Source: Fidelibacterota bacterium (lineage in GTDB: Bacteria; Fidelibacterota; Fidelibacteria; Fidelibacterales; Fidelibacteraceae). Taken from it: a stretch of 41,920 bases of DNA. Below, one piece after another: positions 9,578 to 17,295 of this stretch (the first letter of the stretch is position 1; each line of letters begins with the position of its first letter). The translations under genes were made by a program, and so were the position numbers. The stretch is from the NCBI GenBank assembly GCA_029931905.1, contig JAOZRH010000002.1, positions 21,792 to 63,711 of the forward strand, given 5' to 3'. The notes beneath the pieces are model-generated. The model had not been told where the DNA came from, did no database searches, and worked only from the letters and a program-made list of their open reading frames with translations.

Positions 9578-10072
9578 ATGGATATTGCAAAGAAAATAAA
9601 AAAAGCCAAATTGAAAATGTTTACAAAAGATTTAGTTTTCTTTGGTATTCAAAGTTACAAATTCAATTGGTTATTTGAAAAAAATAGTACAGTTCCAAAT
9701 GCATTCGGATATGTTATATTCGAAAGTAAAGAAGGTAATCTTGAATCTGGTTCAATTCATTTCAATCAAGATATTTTTGAAGATGATAAATATGATCATG
9801 AAGCAATTTGTTATACAGCAATTCATGAATTATTACATATTCTTAATCGACATGGAAATCGAAAAGATAATCGTAAACATGAAATATGGGCAGTTGCATG
9901 TGATCATGTTGTTGAACGTGAAATGCGTAACATGAAATCATTTCTAAAGAGTCCATTATCTGAATATCATATAATTGAAGAATTAGATAAAGAATTACCA
10001 AAATGTTCAACTGAACAGGCCTATAATTGGCTATTTAATCATCATAGTTTTCCTAACCAAATTAAACAATGA
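9578..10072 (+). CDS. Putative zinc metallopeptidase domain (N-terminal half of a MoxR-associated VWA protein)
   Basis: 164 residues, ATG with AAAGGAAA upstream. The zinc motif HELLH is at residues 83-87, followed by H92 (LNRHGNR) and the AVACDHVVERE segment near 105-114. This matches the metallopeptidase half of the DUF2201 family of VWA-like proteins, in which metallopeptidase and VWA domains are normally one polypeptide of about 400 residues. Here the frame ends at a TGA (10070-10072), and the VWA half starts in the same frame five codons later. Either the two are separate subunits, or UGA is sometimes read through (the next base is C, a context often leaky), or the gene has decayed. Confidence 0.82.
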   Translation: MDIAKKIKKAKLKMFTKDLVFFGIQSYKFNWLFEKNSTVPNAFGYVIFESKEGNLESGSIHFNQDIFEDDKYDHEAICYTAIHELLHILNRHGNRKDNRKHEIWAVACDHVVEREMRNMKSFLKSPLSEYHIIEELDKELPKCSTEQAYNWLFNHHSFPNQIKQ

Positions 10073-10084
10073 CCGAATTCAAAT

Positions 10085-10894
10085 ATGATTGAAGTTTTCG
10101 ATCAACATGGTAATAAAATGTTTGAAGTTTCTCCAATGCAAGGAGGAAGTAATAAAAATGGAAAACAAACAGAAGAAGAAATCGAGGATGGAGAAAAATT
10201 TATCTCTGAGGCTCGCGCTATTCTTGAAGATATGAAAAAGAAAGGTAATATTAGTGGAAAAATATCACAATATTTAAGTCAACTTCTTAAAGTTGAAATA
10301 CCTTGGGAAGAACTTGTTGAAAAATCAATTAAAACAAATACGATTATGAAACCAGATGATCGTAGTTGGCGAAGTTTAAATAAATTTTATCAACCCCACG
10401 GAATACATTTACCTGGATATTCATTATCTGAAAGTAATGAAGGTATTGGAACACTTATCATATGTGTTGATAGATCTGGTTCAATAAATAAAAAAGAACT
10501 AAAGCAATTTAGTTATATTATTGAACAAAGTATGAAATATTTTAAAGTTATTAAAGTATTAATACATGATATTAAAATACATCAAGAAAAAGAATTTAAT
10601 ATTGATAATATTATTGAATTCTATAAATTTATTAAAACTGAAGGATATAAAGGAGGAGGTGGAACATCTCATAAGTATGTATTTGAAAAGATACAAACAA
10701 TATGGGAAGAAGATCCTAATGAAATAAGTATGTGTATATCACTTACTGATATGTATAGTGATATTAAAGAGTTATATAAAAAACAAGAATTTATCAAAAA
10801 TAATTTACCTTTTGTTTTTATAATAACATCCTCTGGACAAAAAATAAATATTGATAAAGATTTTGGTGAAATAACCCAAATTAAAATCAAATGA
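10085..10894 (+). CDS. VWA/MIDAS domain protein (C-terminal half of a DUF2201-like protein)
   Basis: 269 residues from the ATG at 10085. The VWA metal-ion site is visible: CVDRSGSI at residues 127-134 (DxSxS), the Thr of GGGGTS at 194, and SLTDMYSD with the Asp near 222. The first about 50 residues are acidic linker. No Shine-Dalgarno sequence is visible before the ATG (CCGAATTCAAAT), unlike almost every other gene here. It is in frame with the metallopeptidase ORF, separated only by TGA and four sense codons. This points to translational coupling or stop readthrough making a fused protein. Expected partner: the MoxR-like ATPase of the same operon. Confidence 0.85.
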   Translation: MIEVFDQHGNKMFEVSPMQGGSNKNGKQTEEEIEDGEKFISEARAILEDMKKKGNISGKISQYLSQLLKVEIPWEELVEKSIKTNTIMKPDDRSWRSLNKFYQPHGIHLPGYSLSESNEGIGTLIICVDRSGSINKKELKQFSYIIEQSMKYFKVIKVLIHDIKIHQEKEFNIDNIIEFYKFIKTEGYKGGGGTSHKYVFEKIQTIWEEDPNEISMCISLTDMYSDIKELYKKQEFIKNNLPFVFIITSSGQKINIDKDFGEITQIKIK

Positions 10895-10899
10895 AATAA

Positions 10900-10950
10900 T
10901 ACTCTAAGTATAGTTATATTATAATTATACTTAGAGTACTTTTTTTATTT
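10900..10950. terminator. Bidirectional hairpin terminator between convergent operons
   Basis: Arms TACTCTAAGTATA (10900-10912) and TATACTTAGAGTA (10926-10938) are exact complements. A T-run follows on the plus strand (10940-10950), and A-rich sequence precedes on the other side. It ends the plus-strand MoxR operon, 6 bp after its stop, and can also end the minus-strand transglycosylase transcript. Confidence 0.8.
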
Positions 10951-10957
10951 AAAAAAA

Positions 10958-10970
10958 TTAACGGCAAGAT
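10958..10970 (+). repeat. TTAACGGCAAGAT motif, representative intergenic copy
   Basis: This is one of nine same-orientation copies: 5522-5534, 6952-6964, 10958-10970, 16006-16018, 22116-22128, 25832-25844, 34993-35005, 38557-38569 and 41319-41331. The first eight bases are the most conserved (TTAACGGC in eight, CTAACGGC in one). Three copies are intergenic (10958, 25832, 34993), one coincides with a stop codon (41319), and five are inside genes. Confidence 0.6.
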
Positions 10971-11581
10971 TACTTATAATTAATCATTAATTTTTTAATT
11001 TTTTCAACATAGTGAAGAGATTCATCATATCTCCACGTTTGAATATTAGGTGCTACATCAATTATATTATTCCATAAATTACAGTTAATATTCTTTTTTC
11101 GATTACAATATTTTTGAGCTTTAAGAACATTACCTATACCACCATTATAAGATGCAAAAATAAATGACATACGATCAATAAACGGTCTTGGTGATGTCCA
11201 ATTATTAAAGAGATATTTATTATAATATAATCCAGCAGCAATATTCCAACGTGGTTCATTTATATTACCTAAATCAGGAACTTTTTTTTGTATATCTTTA
11301 TATGTTTTTGGCATAACTTGCATAAGTCCCTTAGCACCAACCCACGATTCAGCATTTTTATCTAAAGCCGATTCAGTGATTGATTGCGCTTTCCACCATT
11401 TCCAATTAAATCCTACTCCAAAATATCGTTTTGAATTTTTTTGAAAATGTTTATTATATTGATTAGACCATTTTGGGTCATCAATTGTATTTTTTATTTT
11501 TTCAAATTTTAAATTTTGTGCAAAACATATTGGAGTTACGAATATACAATATAATATTAATAACCTAAATATTACTTTCAA
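10970..11581 (-). CDS. Exported SLT-type lytic transglycosylase
   Basis: 203 residues. A Sec signal peptide (MKVIFRLLILYCIFVTPICF, cleavage probably after CFA) is followed by a soluble lytic transglycosylase domain: catalytic Glu at about 70 in QSITESALD, GAKGLMQVMP at 83-91, AAGLYYNKY at 115-123 and FASYNGG at 142-148. Such enzymes cleave the MurNAc-GlcNAc bond of peptidoglycan. The start is TTG, which overlaps the stop of the upstream gene (TTGA), with AGGAA about 10 bp upstream. Export by the host Sec pathway fits a lysis enzyme that does not need a holin to cross the membrane, or a periplasmic remodelling enzyme. It is the last gene of the kinase operon. Confidence 0.88.
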   Translation of the reverse strand: MKVIFRLLILYCIFVTPICFAQNLKFEKIKNTIDDPKWSNQYNKHFQKNSKRYFGVGFNWKWWKAQSITESALDKNAESWVGAKGLMQVMPKTYKDIQKKVPDLGNINEPRWNIAAGLYYNKYLFNNWTSPRPFIDRMSFIFASYNGGIGNVLKAQKYCNRKKNINCNLWNNIIDVAPNIQTWRYDESLHYVEKIKKLMINYK

Positions 11582-11799
11582 TTTAAAGCCATTCCTATAA
11601 TATTTGCAACCATAATACCTACTGAAATAAAAATTGAAGCGGTTACGATTCCTACTGCTATATTTCCTTCTTTTAATTGTCTTTCAGTTTTAAATGAAGT
11701 AATACGATCAAATATTTTAAATCCAATAAAACAAAAAAATAAACCTAAAATAAGTCCACATGTAGCATACATAAAATTTAAAATAATTGTTTGAATCAT
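11578..11799 (-). CDS. Small two-span membrane protein, DUF350-like half repeat
   Basis: 73 residues, ATG with AAAAAGGAAT upstream. Two hydrophobic spans (about 5-29 and 47-70) flank a charged loop; the loop end and second span (KEGNIAVGIVTASIFISVGI) closely resemble the repeat of DUF350 membrane proteins. Those are usually about 130 residues with two such repeats, so this would be a single-repeat version. It overlaps the transglycosylase start by 4 bp, so the two are translationally coupled. Next to a transglycosylase it could act as a holin or envelope factor, but this is inference. Confidence 0.72.
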   Translation of the reverse strand: MIQTIILNFMYATCGLILGLFFCFIGFKIFDRITSFKTERQLKEGNIAVGIVTASIFISVGIMVANIIGMALN

Positions 11800-11834
11800 A
11801 TTTATTCCTTTTTAAAAAAATATTTCTACATTGA

Positions 11835-12062
11835 TTAAATTTTTTTAATAATTTGTTCTTTTAATTTACCTGTACTTTTTTTAGCAATTTCATCAATATC
11901 AATATTTGTTTCAGCAGCCATTCCTTCAATAATATCAACAATTCGATCATCCCATTTAGTTTCTGTTTTAGGTGCAATTACCTTTAACATTATCCACAAA
12001 AGTGAAACACCAATAATAAAACCACTAATTCCACTAATTAAAAAAGTTGTTGTTGAACCCAT
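11835..12062 (-). CDS. Small membrane protein, holin-like topology
   Basis: 75 residues, ATG with AAAGGAAAA upstream. One transmembrane segment near the N-terminus (FLISGISGFIIGVSLLWIML, about 7-26) is followed by a charged helical tail rich in Glu, Asp, Lys and Ile. No family is recognised with certainty. Size, topology and its place before a transglycosylase in the operon fit a holin or spanin-like accessory, but many small phage membrane proteins look like this. Confidence 0.65.
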   Translation of the reverse strand: MGSTTTFLISGISGFIIGVSLLWIMLKVIAPKTETKWDDRIVDIIEGMAAETNIDIDEIAKKSTGKLKEQIIKKI

Positions 12063-12094
12063 GTTATTTTCCTTTATTTTTTAAATTAAATATT

Positions 12095-12448
12095 CTACTT
12101 ATTTTTTGCCAAACTACCTTTAATTATAGAATTCCAAACAGAATATGTATATGGGACAACTATAATTTTGTCAGGGTCGCCATCTGGATCACTTTGAAAT
12201 GTAATTATTTTTCGTTTAGATGGAGATAAACCAAATTGATATTTATCAACTGTAATTCTTATAAATTTTCCAGTTGCACTACTTTGTATATAACAATCTT
12301 GCCCGGTACCAGGATCACCATCTACATCGAACATTCGATTTTTATATATAATATAATCTCCTATAAAAGAAGAAATTTCTTTTTTAAAAAATGCAATAAT
12401 CACAGGTACAAATAATGTAATTATTATCCAATTTGTATCAATATTCAT
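12095..12448 (-). CDS. Membrane-anchored small beta-domain protein
   Basis: 117 residues, ATG with AGGAGATTT upstream. An N-terminal hydrophobic segment (WIIITLFVPVIIAFF, about 7-21) is followed by a short amphipathic region and a beta-rich domain with two related DGDP turns (DVDGDPGTG near 42-50 and SDPDGDPDK near 86-94). It ends with the conserved-looking SVWNSIIKGSL. The soluble domain could lie on either face of the membrane. Not assigned to a family. Co-transcribed with the signalling genes and the small membrane proteins. Confidence 0.65.
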   Translation of the reverse strand: MNIDTNWIIITLFVPVIIAFFKKEISSFIGDYIIYKNRMFDVDGDPGTGQDCYIQSSATGKFIRITVDKYQFGLSPSKRKIITFQSDPDGDPDKIIVVPYTYSVWNSIIKGSLAKNK

Positions 12449-12459
12449 ACATAAATCTC

Positions 12460-12756
12460 CTATTGTGTTTTAATAAACCAATCCATAAATTTTATTATTA
12501 AAGTTAATACACCAAATACAGCTATAATAATATTAAATCTATAATTAGCTCTTTCGTATTTAATATGTAAATCTTGTTGTAATTTACTTATCTTATCTAA
12601 TTTATTAATTATTTCATTTGGATTATTTCCAAAAATTTTTAATAATTCAGTAATAGAAATTGTTAAATCTTTTATTGAATTTTTATTTTCAGTATCTGAA
12701 TCTTTTAATTCACTAAATAAAAGTCGGACAAAACTTTCAGAAATTTTATCATTCAA
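12460..12756 (-). CDS. Coiled-coil, tail-anchored small membrane protein
   Basis: 98 residues. Start TTG at 12756, chosen because AGGAG lies 7 bp upstream and no in-frame ATG follows near it. Residues 1-65 are charged and helical with heptad-like hydrophobics (INKLDKISKLQQDL), then one transmembrane segment at about 72-94 (FNIIIAVFGVLTLIIKF). This soluble-helix-then-TM plan resembles XhlA-type phage lysis proteins, but sequence identity to that family is not demonstrated. It lies between the HDOD gene and the other membrane genes. Confidence 0.62.
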   Translation of the reverse strand: MNDKISESFVRLLFSELKDSDTENKNSIKDLTISITELLKIFGNNPNEIINKLDKISKLQQDLHIKYERANYRFNIIIAVFGVLTLIIKFMDWFIKTQ

Positions 12757-12769
12757 AATAATCTCCTAA

Positions 12770-13633
12770 TTAGCTTTGTAAATTTAATAAATGTCCAATA
12801 TTAGACATTTCTTTAAAATAATCATACTGCATTTGTTTAACATCAATATCAGTTATTTGAAATTGCTCTAATATATTTTCAGAAATAATAAAATTAATGA
12901 CTGTACTTTTTAAATTAAAAACATCATAAAATATATTAGCTAATTCTAAAATATGTTTCTCCTGTATAATTTCGATAGGTAATTTACTGAAATTAGTTGT
13001 TTTTTGTGAAATAATTAAATTAATTAATAAATCTGGAAAATTCCAAAGTTTTAATATTTTTTGTGTAATAGTATTACTTGTTGTTCCATAAAATTTATTT
13101 TCAATCTGATTAATATTATTTGTATATTTTAATCTATATAATTCAACTCTAAATCTATGTACATCAGGAAAACTATATGTAATAATTTTACCAATATCAT
13201 GTATTAAACCACATATATATAAATTTGACTCTGTTTGATAGTTAAAATCACTATTAATATTTTTTTCTTTTAATTTTAAAAAAATAATTTTTGTTAATAA
13301 TGCGACTCCAACATGATGTAACCATAACTTAAAATTATTAAAATTAATTGAAGCTGAACCAATATTTTGTACAATTTTAAAAATACTTTCCCAACCCAAT
13401 ATAATTAAAGCACCTTCAATAGATGTTACTTTGGATCGTAGACCAATATATGGACTATTACAAATAGTAATACATTTACTTGTAATAATTGGATCAATTT
13501 GTATTAAATTAACTAATTCTTCATTTGTAAAAGATTCATTATTGATCAATTTAATTATTTGAACAGCAACTGGATGAAACGGAGTAATTTTTTTAATATG
13601 TTTTAAAATTTCTCGATTATAATTTTTTTCCAC
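12770..13633 (-). CDS. HDOD domain signalling protein
   Basis: 287 residues from the preferred GTG start at 13633, which has CGAGG 7 bp upstream; an in-frame ATG at 13672 would add 13 residues. The HDOD pattern is clear: FHPVAVQIIKLINN near the N-terminus, IDPIITSKCITICNS, LWLHHVGVALLTK, and HDIGK at about 145-149. HDOD proteins are HD-related regulators, often without phosphohydrolase activity, found in two-component and second-messenger pathways. In bacteria the domain is commonly fused to a receiver; here the receiver is a separate gene that overlaps it by 17 bp. Its likely partner is therefore that response regulator. Confidence 0.85.
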   Translation of the reverse strand: MEKNYNREILKHIKKITPFHPVAVQIIKLINNESFTNEELVNLIQIDPIITSKCITICNSPYIGLRSKVTSIEGALIILGWESIFKIVQNIGSASINFNNFKLWLHHVGVALLTKIIFLKLKEKNINSDFNYQTESNLYICGLIHDIGKIITYSFPDVHRFRVELYRLKYTNNINQIENKFYGTTSNTITQKILKLWNFPDLLINLIISQKTTNFSKLPIEIIQEKHILELANIFYDVFNLKSTVINFIISENILEQFQITDIDVKQMQYDYFKEMSNIGHLLNLQS

Positions 13634-14213
13634 AATAACCTCGTATTCTAAAATTATCAATCGATTTATCAAGCTCTTTTTTAACGACTTTTAATTCTTT
13701 TGCCATTTGTTTTCTATGTTTAACAAAATCATTTATTAATTCATTAAATTCATTAGTTTCTATTTCTTTTGGTTCTTCTTTAATTAAATCATCTATTTTC
13801 TTTTGAAAATCCATATTATTTTTCATTAATTTATTTTTTTCAGATATTAATTTACTTCTTTCAATTGCTCTATAAACTGTTTTTAACAAAACATCTTTAT
13901 TAATTGGTTTTTCAAGATATTCTACAGCTCCATTTGTCAATGCAATTCTTGCTGTTTCTTCAGATGGATTACCTGTTATCATAGCAACTGTTGTTTGTGA
14001 ATTAATTTTCATTATTTCTTTTAAAATTTCTAAACCATTTTTACCTGGAATTTTTATATCAAGAAAAATAATATCATATAAATTATTTTGTATCAATTCT
14101 TTTGAATTTTGCCAACCATCGGCAACATCAACATCAAAACCTTCTTTATTTAATCTTTTTTTAAATGATTGTTGAATTGAACGTTCATCGTCTATAACTA
14201 AAATTTTACTCAT
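13617..14213 (-). CDS. Response regulator, receiver domain with coiled-coil tail
   Basis: 198 residues, ATG with AAGGAGATT upstream. Receiver hallmarks are all present: acidic pair D8-D9, phospho-acceptor D52 (FLDIKIPGKNG), T80 (MITGNPS) and K102 (LEKPI). Residues about 118-185 are a charged helical region, probably a coiled coil, with no DNA-binding domain. Output is therefore likely by protein contact, most plausibly with the HDOD protein encoded immediately downstream. The kinase gene is 36 bp upstream. A complete, intact receiver implies function rather than decay. Confidence 0.92.
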   Translation of the reverse strand: MSKILVIDDERSIQQSFKKRLNKEGFDVDVADGWQNSKELIQNNLYDIIFLDIKIPGKNGLEILKEIMKINSQTTVAMITGNPSEETARIALTNGAVEYLEKPINKDVLLKTVYRAIERSKLISEKNKLMKNNMDFQKKIDDLIKEEPKEIETNEFNELINDFVKHRKQMAKELKVVKKELDKSIDNFRIRGYCGKKL

Positions 14214-14249
14214 AATCTCCTTTTTAGACTAAAATAGTTTATAATTTTT

Positions 14250-16637
14250 TCAAGTTTGTCTATATATAGGAAACGTTATAATAAATTCAGTTTGTTTAAA
14301 TTTAATACTCTTAACTTTAATATTGCCACCATGTTCAGAGATAAATGAATATGCTAATGACATTCCTAAACCTGTACCTTTACCAGGTTCTTTCGTTGTA
14401 TAAAAAGGATCAAATATTTTATTAATATTTTTTTTATCTATACCAATTCCATTATCATATACTGTAATTTCTATTTTATCAAATATATGTTTAATTGTTA
14501 TATTTATAATTCCATCTAATCGTTCACTTTCATTAATAGCATCAATTGAATTATTAATAAGATTAATAAATATTTGTTCAATTAAATTACTATCACACAA
14601 TATAGTATAATCAATAGAATTATCAAAGGTATATGTAATATTATATCTATTTAATCTATCATATGTATATTGAAATGATTTATCAATAATATAATTAATT
14701 AAATTAGGTGTTTTTTCAGATCCACTTCGTGAATAAATTAATAATGTTTTAATAATTTTTGCTATTCGATTACAATTAACAATTATTTCTTTCATTACAT
14801 TATAATTTTCACAATCTTTTTCTTGATCATCAAGAATTAATTCACTATATTGTAATATTCCAGTTAATGGATTATTAATTTCATGAGCAATTCCAGCGGC
14901 CATTGTTCCTAAATATGATATTTTTTTTGTTTGTTGTAATATCTCTTCTAAACGTTTTTGCTTATCAATATCAATAATAATACCTTGTAAGTAATGTATA
15001 TTATCAAGATGAATATTATGTATAACTTCACGAACCCATTTATATGATCCATTTTTATGCATTATTCGATAAATACGTTCATCTGAATTATTATCTTTTT
15101 TAATTAATTTTTTTAAAGAAATTAAATTATTTTCTAAATCATCTGGATGTATTACTTTACGCCAAGTTATTTTGCCACTTAAAAATTCATCTTCAGTATA
15201 TCCTGTAATTTCTTTTACAATTCCATGAATAAATACTGGTCCTTTTTTTACTACAGCTTTAAATAATATACCTTTAAAATTTTGAACAAACAATCTATAT
15301 TTTTTTTCACTTTCAATTAATGCTATTTCTGATTTCTTTCTATCATCAATATCTCTAATAATACCTACTAAATATTTTTCATTTTTTGTATCTTTAAATA
15401 TATTAATTGTATTAGAAACCCATTTCCATCGATCTAATTGTATAAAATATTGTTTATTTTCAAAAATAATTGGAGTTTTTAATTTATTATTTTTAAATAA
15501 ATTAATTGTATCAAGTAAAAAAGTATAATGTTCTTTAGTAAATATATTATTAAAAGTATTTGGATTATTAACAGCAATTAAAAAATCTTTTGGTTTAAGA
15601 TTAAACATATTAAATGAAGATGGAGTGACATACTTAAAATGTAAATTAGAATCAGATTGCCATATTACATCATATGAAGATTCTAAAATTTGTTTATATT
15701 GTTTTTCTTGTGAATAAAAATATTTAATTAAATTATTAAAAGAAATACATAATTTATAAACCTCATTAAATCTTTCAAAATTTATACAATTAAGAGTTTC
15801 AAATTTATGTATATTTATTGAATCAATATTGTTTATTAAATTATCAATTGGTATTATTAATCCAATATAATTAATGGCAACAAATAGAATAGCTAATATA
15901 TTAATAAATAAAACATAATATATAAAAATTTTAGAAATATTTACTATGAAATTTGTAAATGATTTATTATGAAATTGTATTTGAAATGTTTGATTGTAAC
16001 TATTTTTAACGGCAAAATTAAAGTTTTGTTTAATTATTTCTTTAGAAAAATAATCAATTTGTTGATTATTATCTTCAATTAACATATGAACATTGATTAT
16101 ATGTAAATTTTTAATTAATTCTGTTTCTTTAGAAATTTCTTCAATACATATTAAATTAATTTTATCATTTATATATTTAAATTGACGTTTAATTAACCAA
16201 TAAAATTTATTATTAATAAAAAATATACCTATGTTATTCGAATGTTGATCAATAATTTTTTTAAAATTTTTAATCATTTCTTCAGTATATATTAAATCAG
16301 ATTGAAAAATTATATCATTATCTAATATCATAGTATAAAAAATATTTGAATTTATTTTATTTTTTATAATTTGATCAAAAACTTCTTTCAAATTAATATT
16401 TTTATTGTTATTTATAGAGTTATATAATGTATGATCAATATTTATATTTAAATTTCGATATGAATTATCAAATATATTTTTAACTTGATTGATTTTTGTT
16501 TCATAATCAGAATATAAAACGTCATGTAATTTATCATTAATAATATAATTTGATATATATAATCCGATCAAAGTTATTATTATTAAAAAAAATGATAATA
16601 ATATAATATAGAATCGATGTATTTTAATAAATTTCAT
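14250..16637 (-). CDS. Transmembrane PAS-PAS sensor histidine kinase
   Basis: 795 residues, ATG with AAAGG upstream. Layout: TM1 about 10-30, an extracytoplasmic sensor region about 31-235, TM2 about 238-262, PAS 1 about 313-432, PAS 2 about 445-560 (ITGYTEDEFLSGKI, WRKVIHPDD), HisKA with H585 in AAGIAHEINNPLTG, and an HATPase domain with N box (INLINNSIDAI), G1 DNGIGID 728-734, F box FDPFYTTK and G2 GKGTGLGMSL 752-761. All catalytic boxes are intact. It should autophosphorylate on H585 and pass phosphate to the adjacent receiver. The signal is unknown. A full-length membrane kinase is unusual in a phage and suggests capture from a bacterium. Contains one 13-bp motif copy at 16006-16018. Confidence 0.93.
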   Translation of the reverse strand: MKFIKIHRFYIILLSFFLIIITLIGLYISNYIINDKLHDVLYSDYETKINQVKNIFDNSYRNLNINIDHTLYNSINNNKNINLKEVFDQIIKNKINSNIFYTMILDNDIIFQSDLIYTEEMIKNFKKIIDQHSNNIGIFFINNKFYWLIKRQFKYINDKINLICIEEISKETELIKNLHIINVHMLIEDNNQQIDYFSKEIIKQNFNFAVKNSYNQTFQIQFHNKSFTNFIVNISKIFIYYVLFINILAILFVAINYIGLIIPIDNLINNIDSINIHKFETLNCINFERFNEVYKLCISFNNLIKYFYSQEKQYKQILESSYDVIWQSDSNLHFKYVTPSSFNMFNLKPKDFLIAVNNPNTFNNIFTKEHYTFLLDTINLFKNNKLKTPIIFENKQYFIQLDRWKWVSNTINIFKDTKNEKYLVGIIRDIDDRKKSEIALIESEKKYRLFVQNFKGILFKAVVKKGPVFIHGIVKEITGYTEDEFLSGKITWRKVIHPDDLENNLISLKKLIKKDNNSDERIYRIMHKNGSYKWVREVIHNIHLDNIHYLQGIIIDIDKQKRLEEILQQTKKISYLGTMAAGIAHEINNPLTGILQYSELILDDQEKDCENYNVMKEIIVNCNRIAKIIKTLLIYSRSGSEKTPNLINYIIDKSFQYTYDRLNRYNITYTFDNSIDYTILCDSNLIEQIFINLINNSIDAINESERLDGIINITIKHIFDKIEITVYDNGIGIDKKNINKIFDPFYTTKEPGKGTGLGMSLAYSFISEHGGNIKVKSIKFKQTEFIITFPIYRQT

Positions 16638-16653
16638 TTGTAACCTTTGTACA

Positions 16654-16682
16654 ATTATATATAATATTTTACTAAATGTGAA
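16654..16682 (-). promoter_or_regulatory. Sigma70-like promoter of the kinase operon
   Basis: On the minus strand, TTCACA (16677-16682) and a perfect TATAAT (16654-16659) are separated by exactly 17 bp, in the gap between the fibre-chaperone gene and the kinase ATG at 16637. The predicted start point is near 16647, leaving a very short leader with the AAAGG ribosome site near its 5' end. This would let the kinase-to-transglycosylase operon be transcribed by host RNA polymerase independently of the fibre genes. Confidence 0.5.
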
Positions 16683-16692
16683 CTAAATATTT

Positions 16693-17002
16693 TTATCCAT
16701 CAATTTCAGCCATTATTACATCAAGACCCCAAGGTAATTCAGGAATATTTAATGTAGCTAATGGTAAAGAATCTATTTCTTCTTTCGTAGTTGATATATT
16801 AATTAAATATTTAGTTTGATAATATTGTTTCCATAAATTATCCGCCCAATTACAATTATCAATACATTTTTGATTTTGTAATTGAACTTTCATAATCATA
16901 CAATATGAAAGTCCACCGTCACTTAGACGTTTCTTCTGAAAATCATTAACTAATTCCCAATTATCTTTAATTTTCTTGGCTTTGTATTCTTCGAATGTTA
17001 AA
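16693..17002 (-). repeat. Direct repeat A, copy 1 (chaperone 3' end)
   Basis: 310 bp identical by eye to 18616-18925. It encodes the constant C-terminal part of the two putative chaperones. Identity stops abruptly inside the genes. Together with repeat B it brackets the variable segment of the fibre cassettes. Confidence 0.85.
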
Positions 17003-17280
17003 GAAATAGGTTGTAACATTTCTTCAAAAGTAAAAGGTATATCACCAATATTACTAAATTCAAGATCAATATAATCTTCATTAGCTTCAGTTTTTGATAT
17101 CATTAATTGAGTCAAATTTTCAATATTACGATACCATTCTTCAATTGCTAAAGCTTTTGAATTACCTTTAACTATTTCACTTGATAATAATATTAATTGA
17201 TCATTAGTTATTCCATATTTGTCTAAAAATTCATTCTTATGAAAAATAACATCTTCTTTTGTTTTAAAATTATAAACCAT
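16693..17280 (-). CDS. Putative fibre assembly chaperone, cassette 1
   Basis: 195 residues, ATG with AAGAAGG upstream, 15 bp after the fibre gene of cassette 1. The N-terminal about 92 residues differ from the paralogue at 18616-19197, but from LTFEEYKAKK onward the two are identical to the last residue (ending MAEIDG); the DNA of 16693-17002 matches 18616-18925. An FTFEEML segment precedes the junction in both. A conserved C-terminus with a variable N-terminus matched to the variable fibre tip is what is expected of a tail-fibre assembly chaperone, although no known Tfa family motif is recognised. Confidence 0.72.
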   Translation of the reverse strand: MVYNFKTKEDVIFHKNEFLDKYGITNDQLILLSSEIVKGNSKALAIEEWYRNIENLTQLMISKTEANEDYIDLEFSNIGDIPFTFEEMLQPISLTFEEYKAKKIKDNWELVNDFQKKRLSDGGLSYCMIMKVQLQNQKCIDNCNWADNLWKQYYQTKYLINISTTKEEIDSLPLATLNIPELPWGLDVIMAEIDG

Positions 17281-17295
17281 ATTAAACCTTCTTTT

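Noticed and set aside
9642..9935. Methionine/isoleucine-rich plus-strand ORF
   Set aside because: Out of frame inside the metallopeptidase gene, which has a clear zinc motif.
10669..10890. Minus-strand ORF opposite the VWA gene
   Set aside because: Antisense shadow; VWA MIDAS residues are clear on the plus strand.
12047..12229. Plus-strand ORF across two small membrane protein genes
   Set aside because: Covers an intergenic gap and two well-initiated minus-strand genes, and has no ribosome site.
10970..16637. Host chromosomal fragment or assembly chimera as source of the kinase genes
   Set aside because: Base composition, gene density, ribosome sites and the 13-bp motif inside the kinase gene match the flanking phage genes; only read mapping could exclude it fully.
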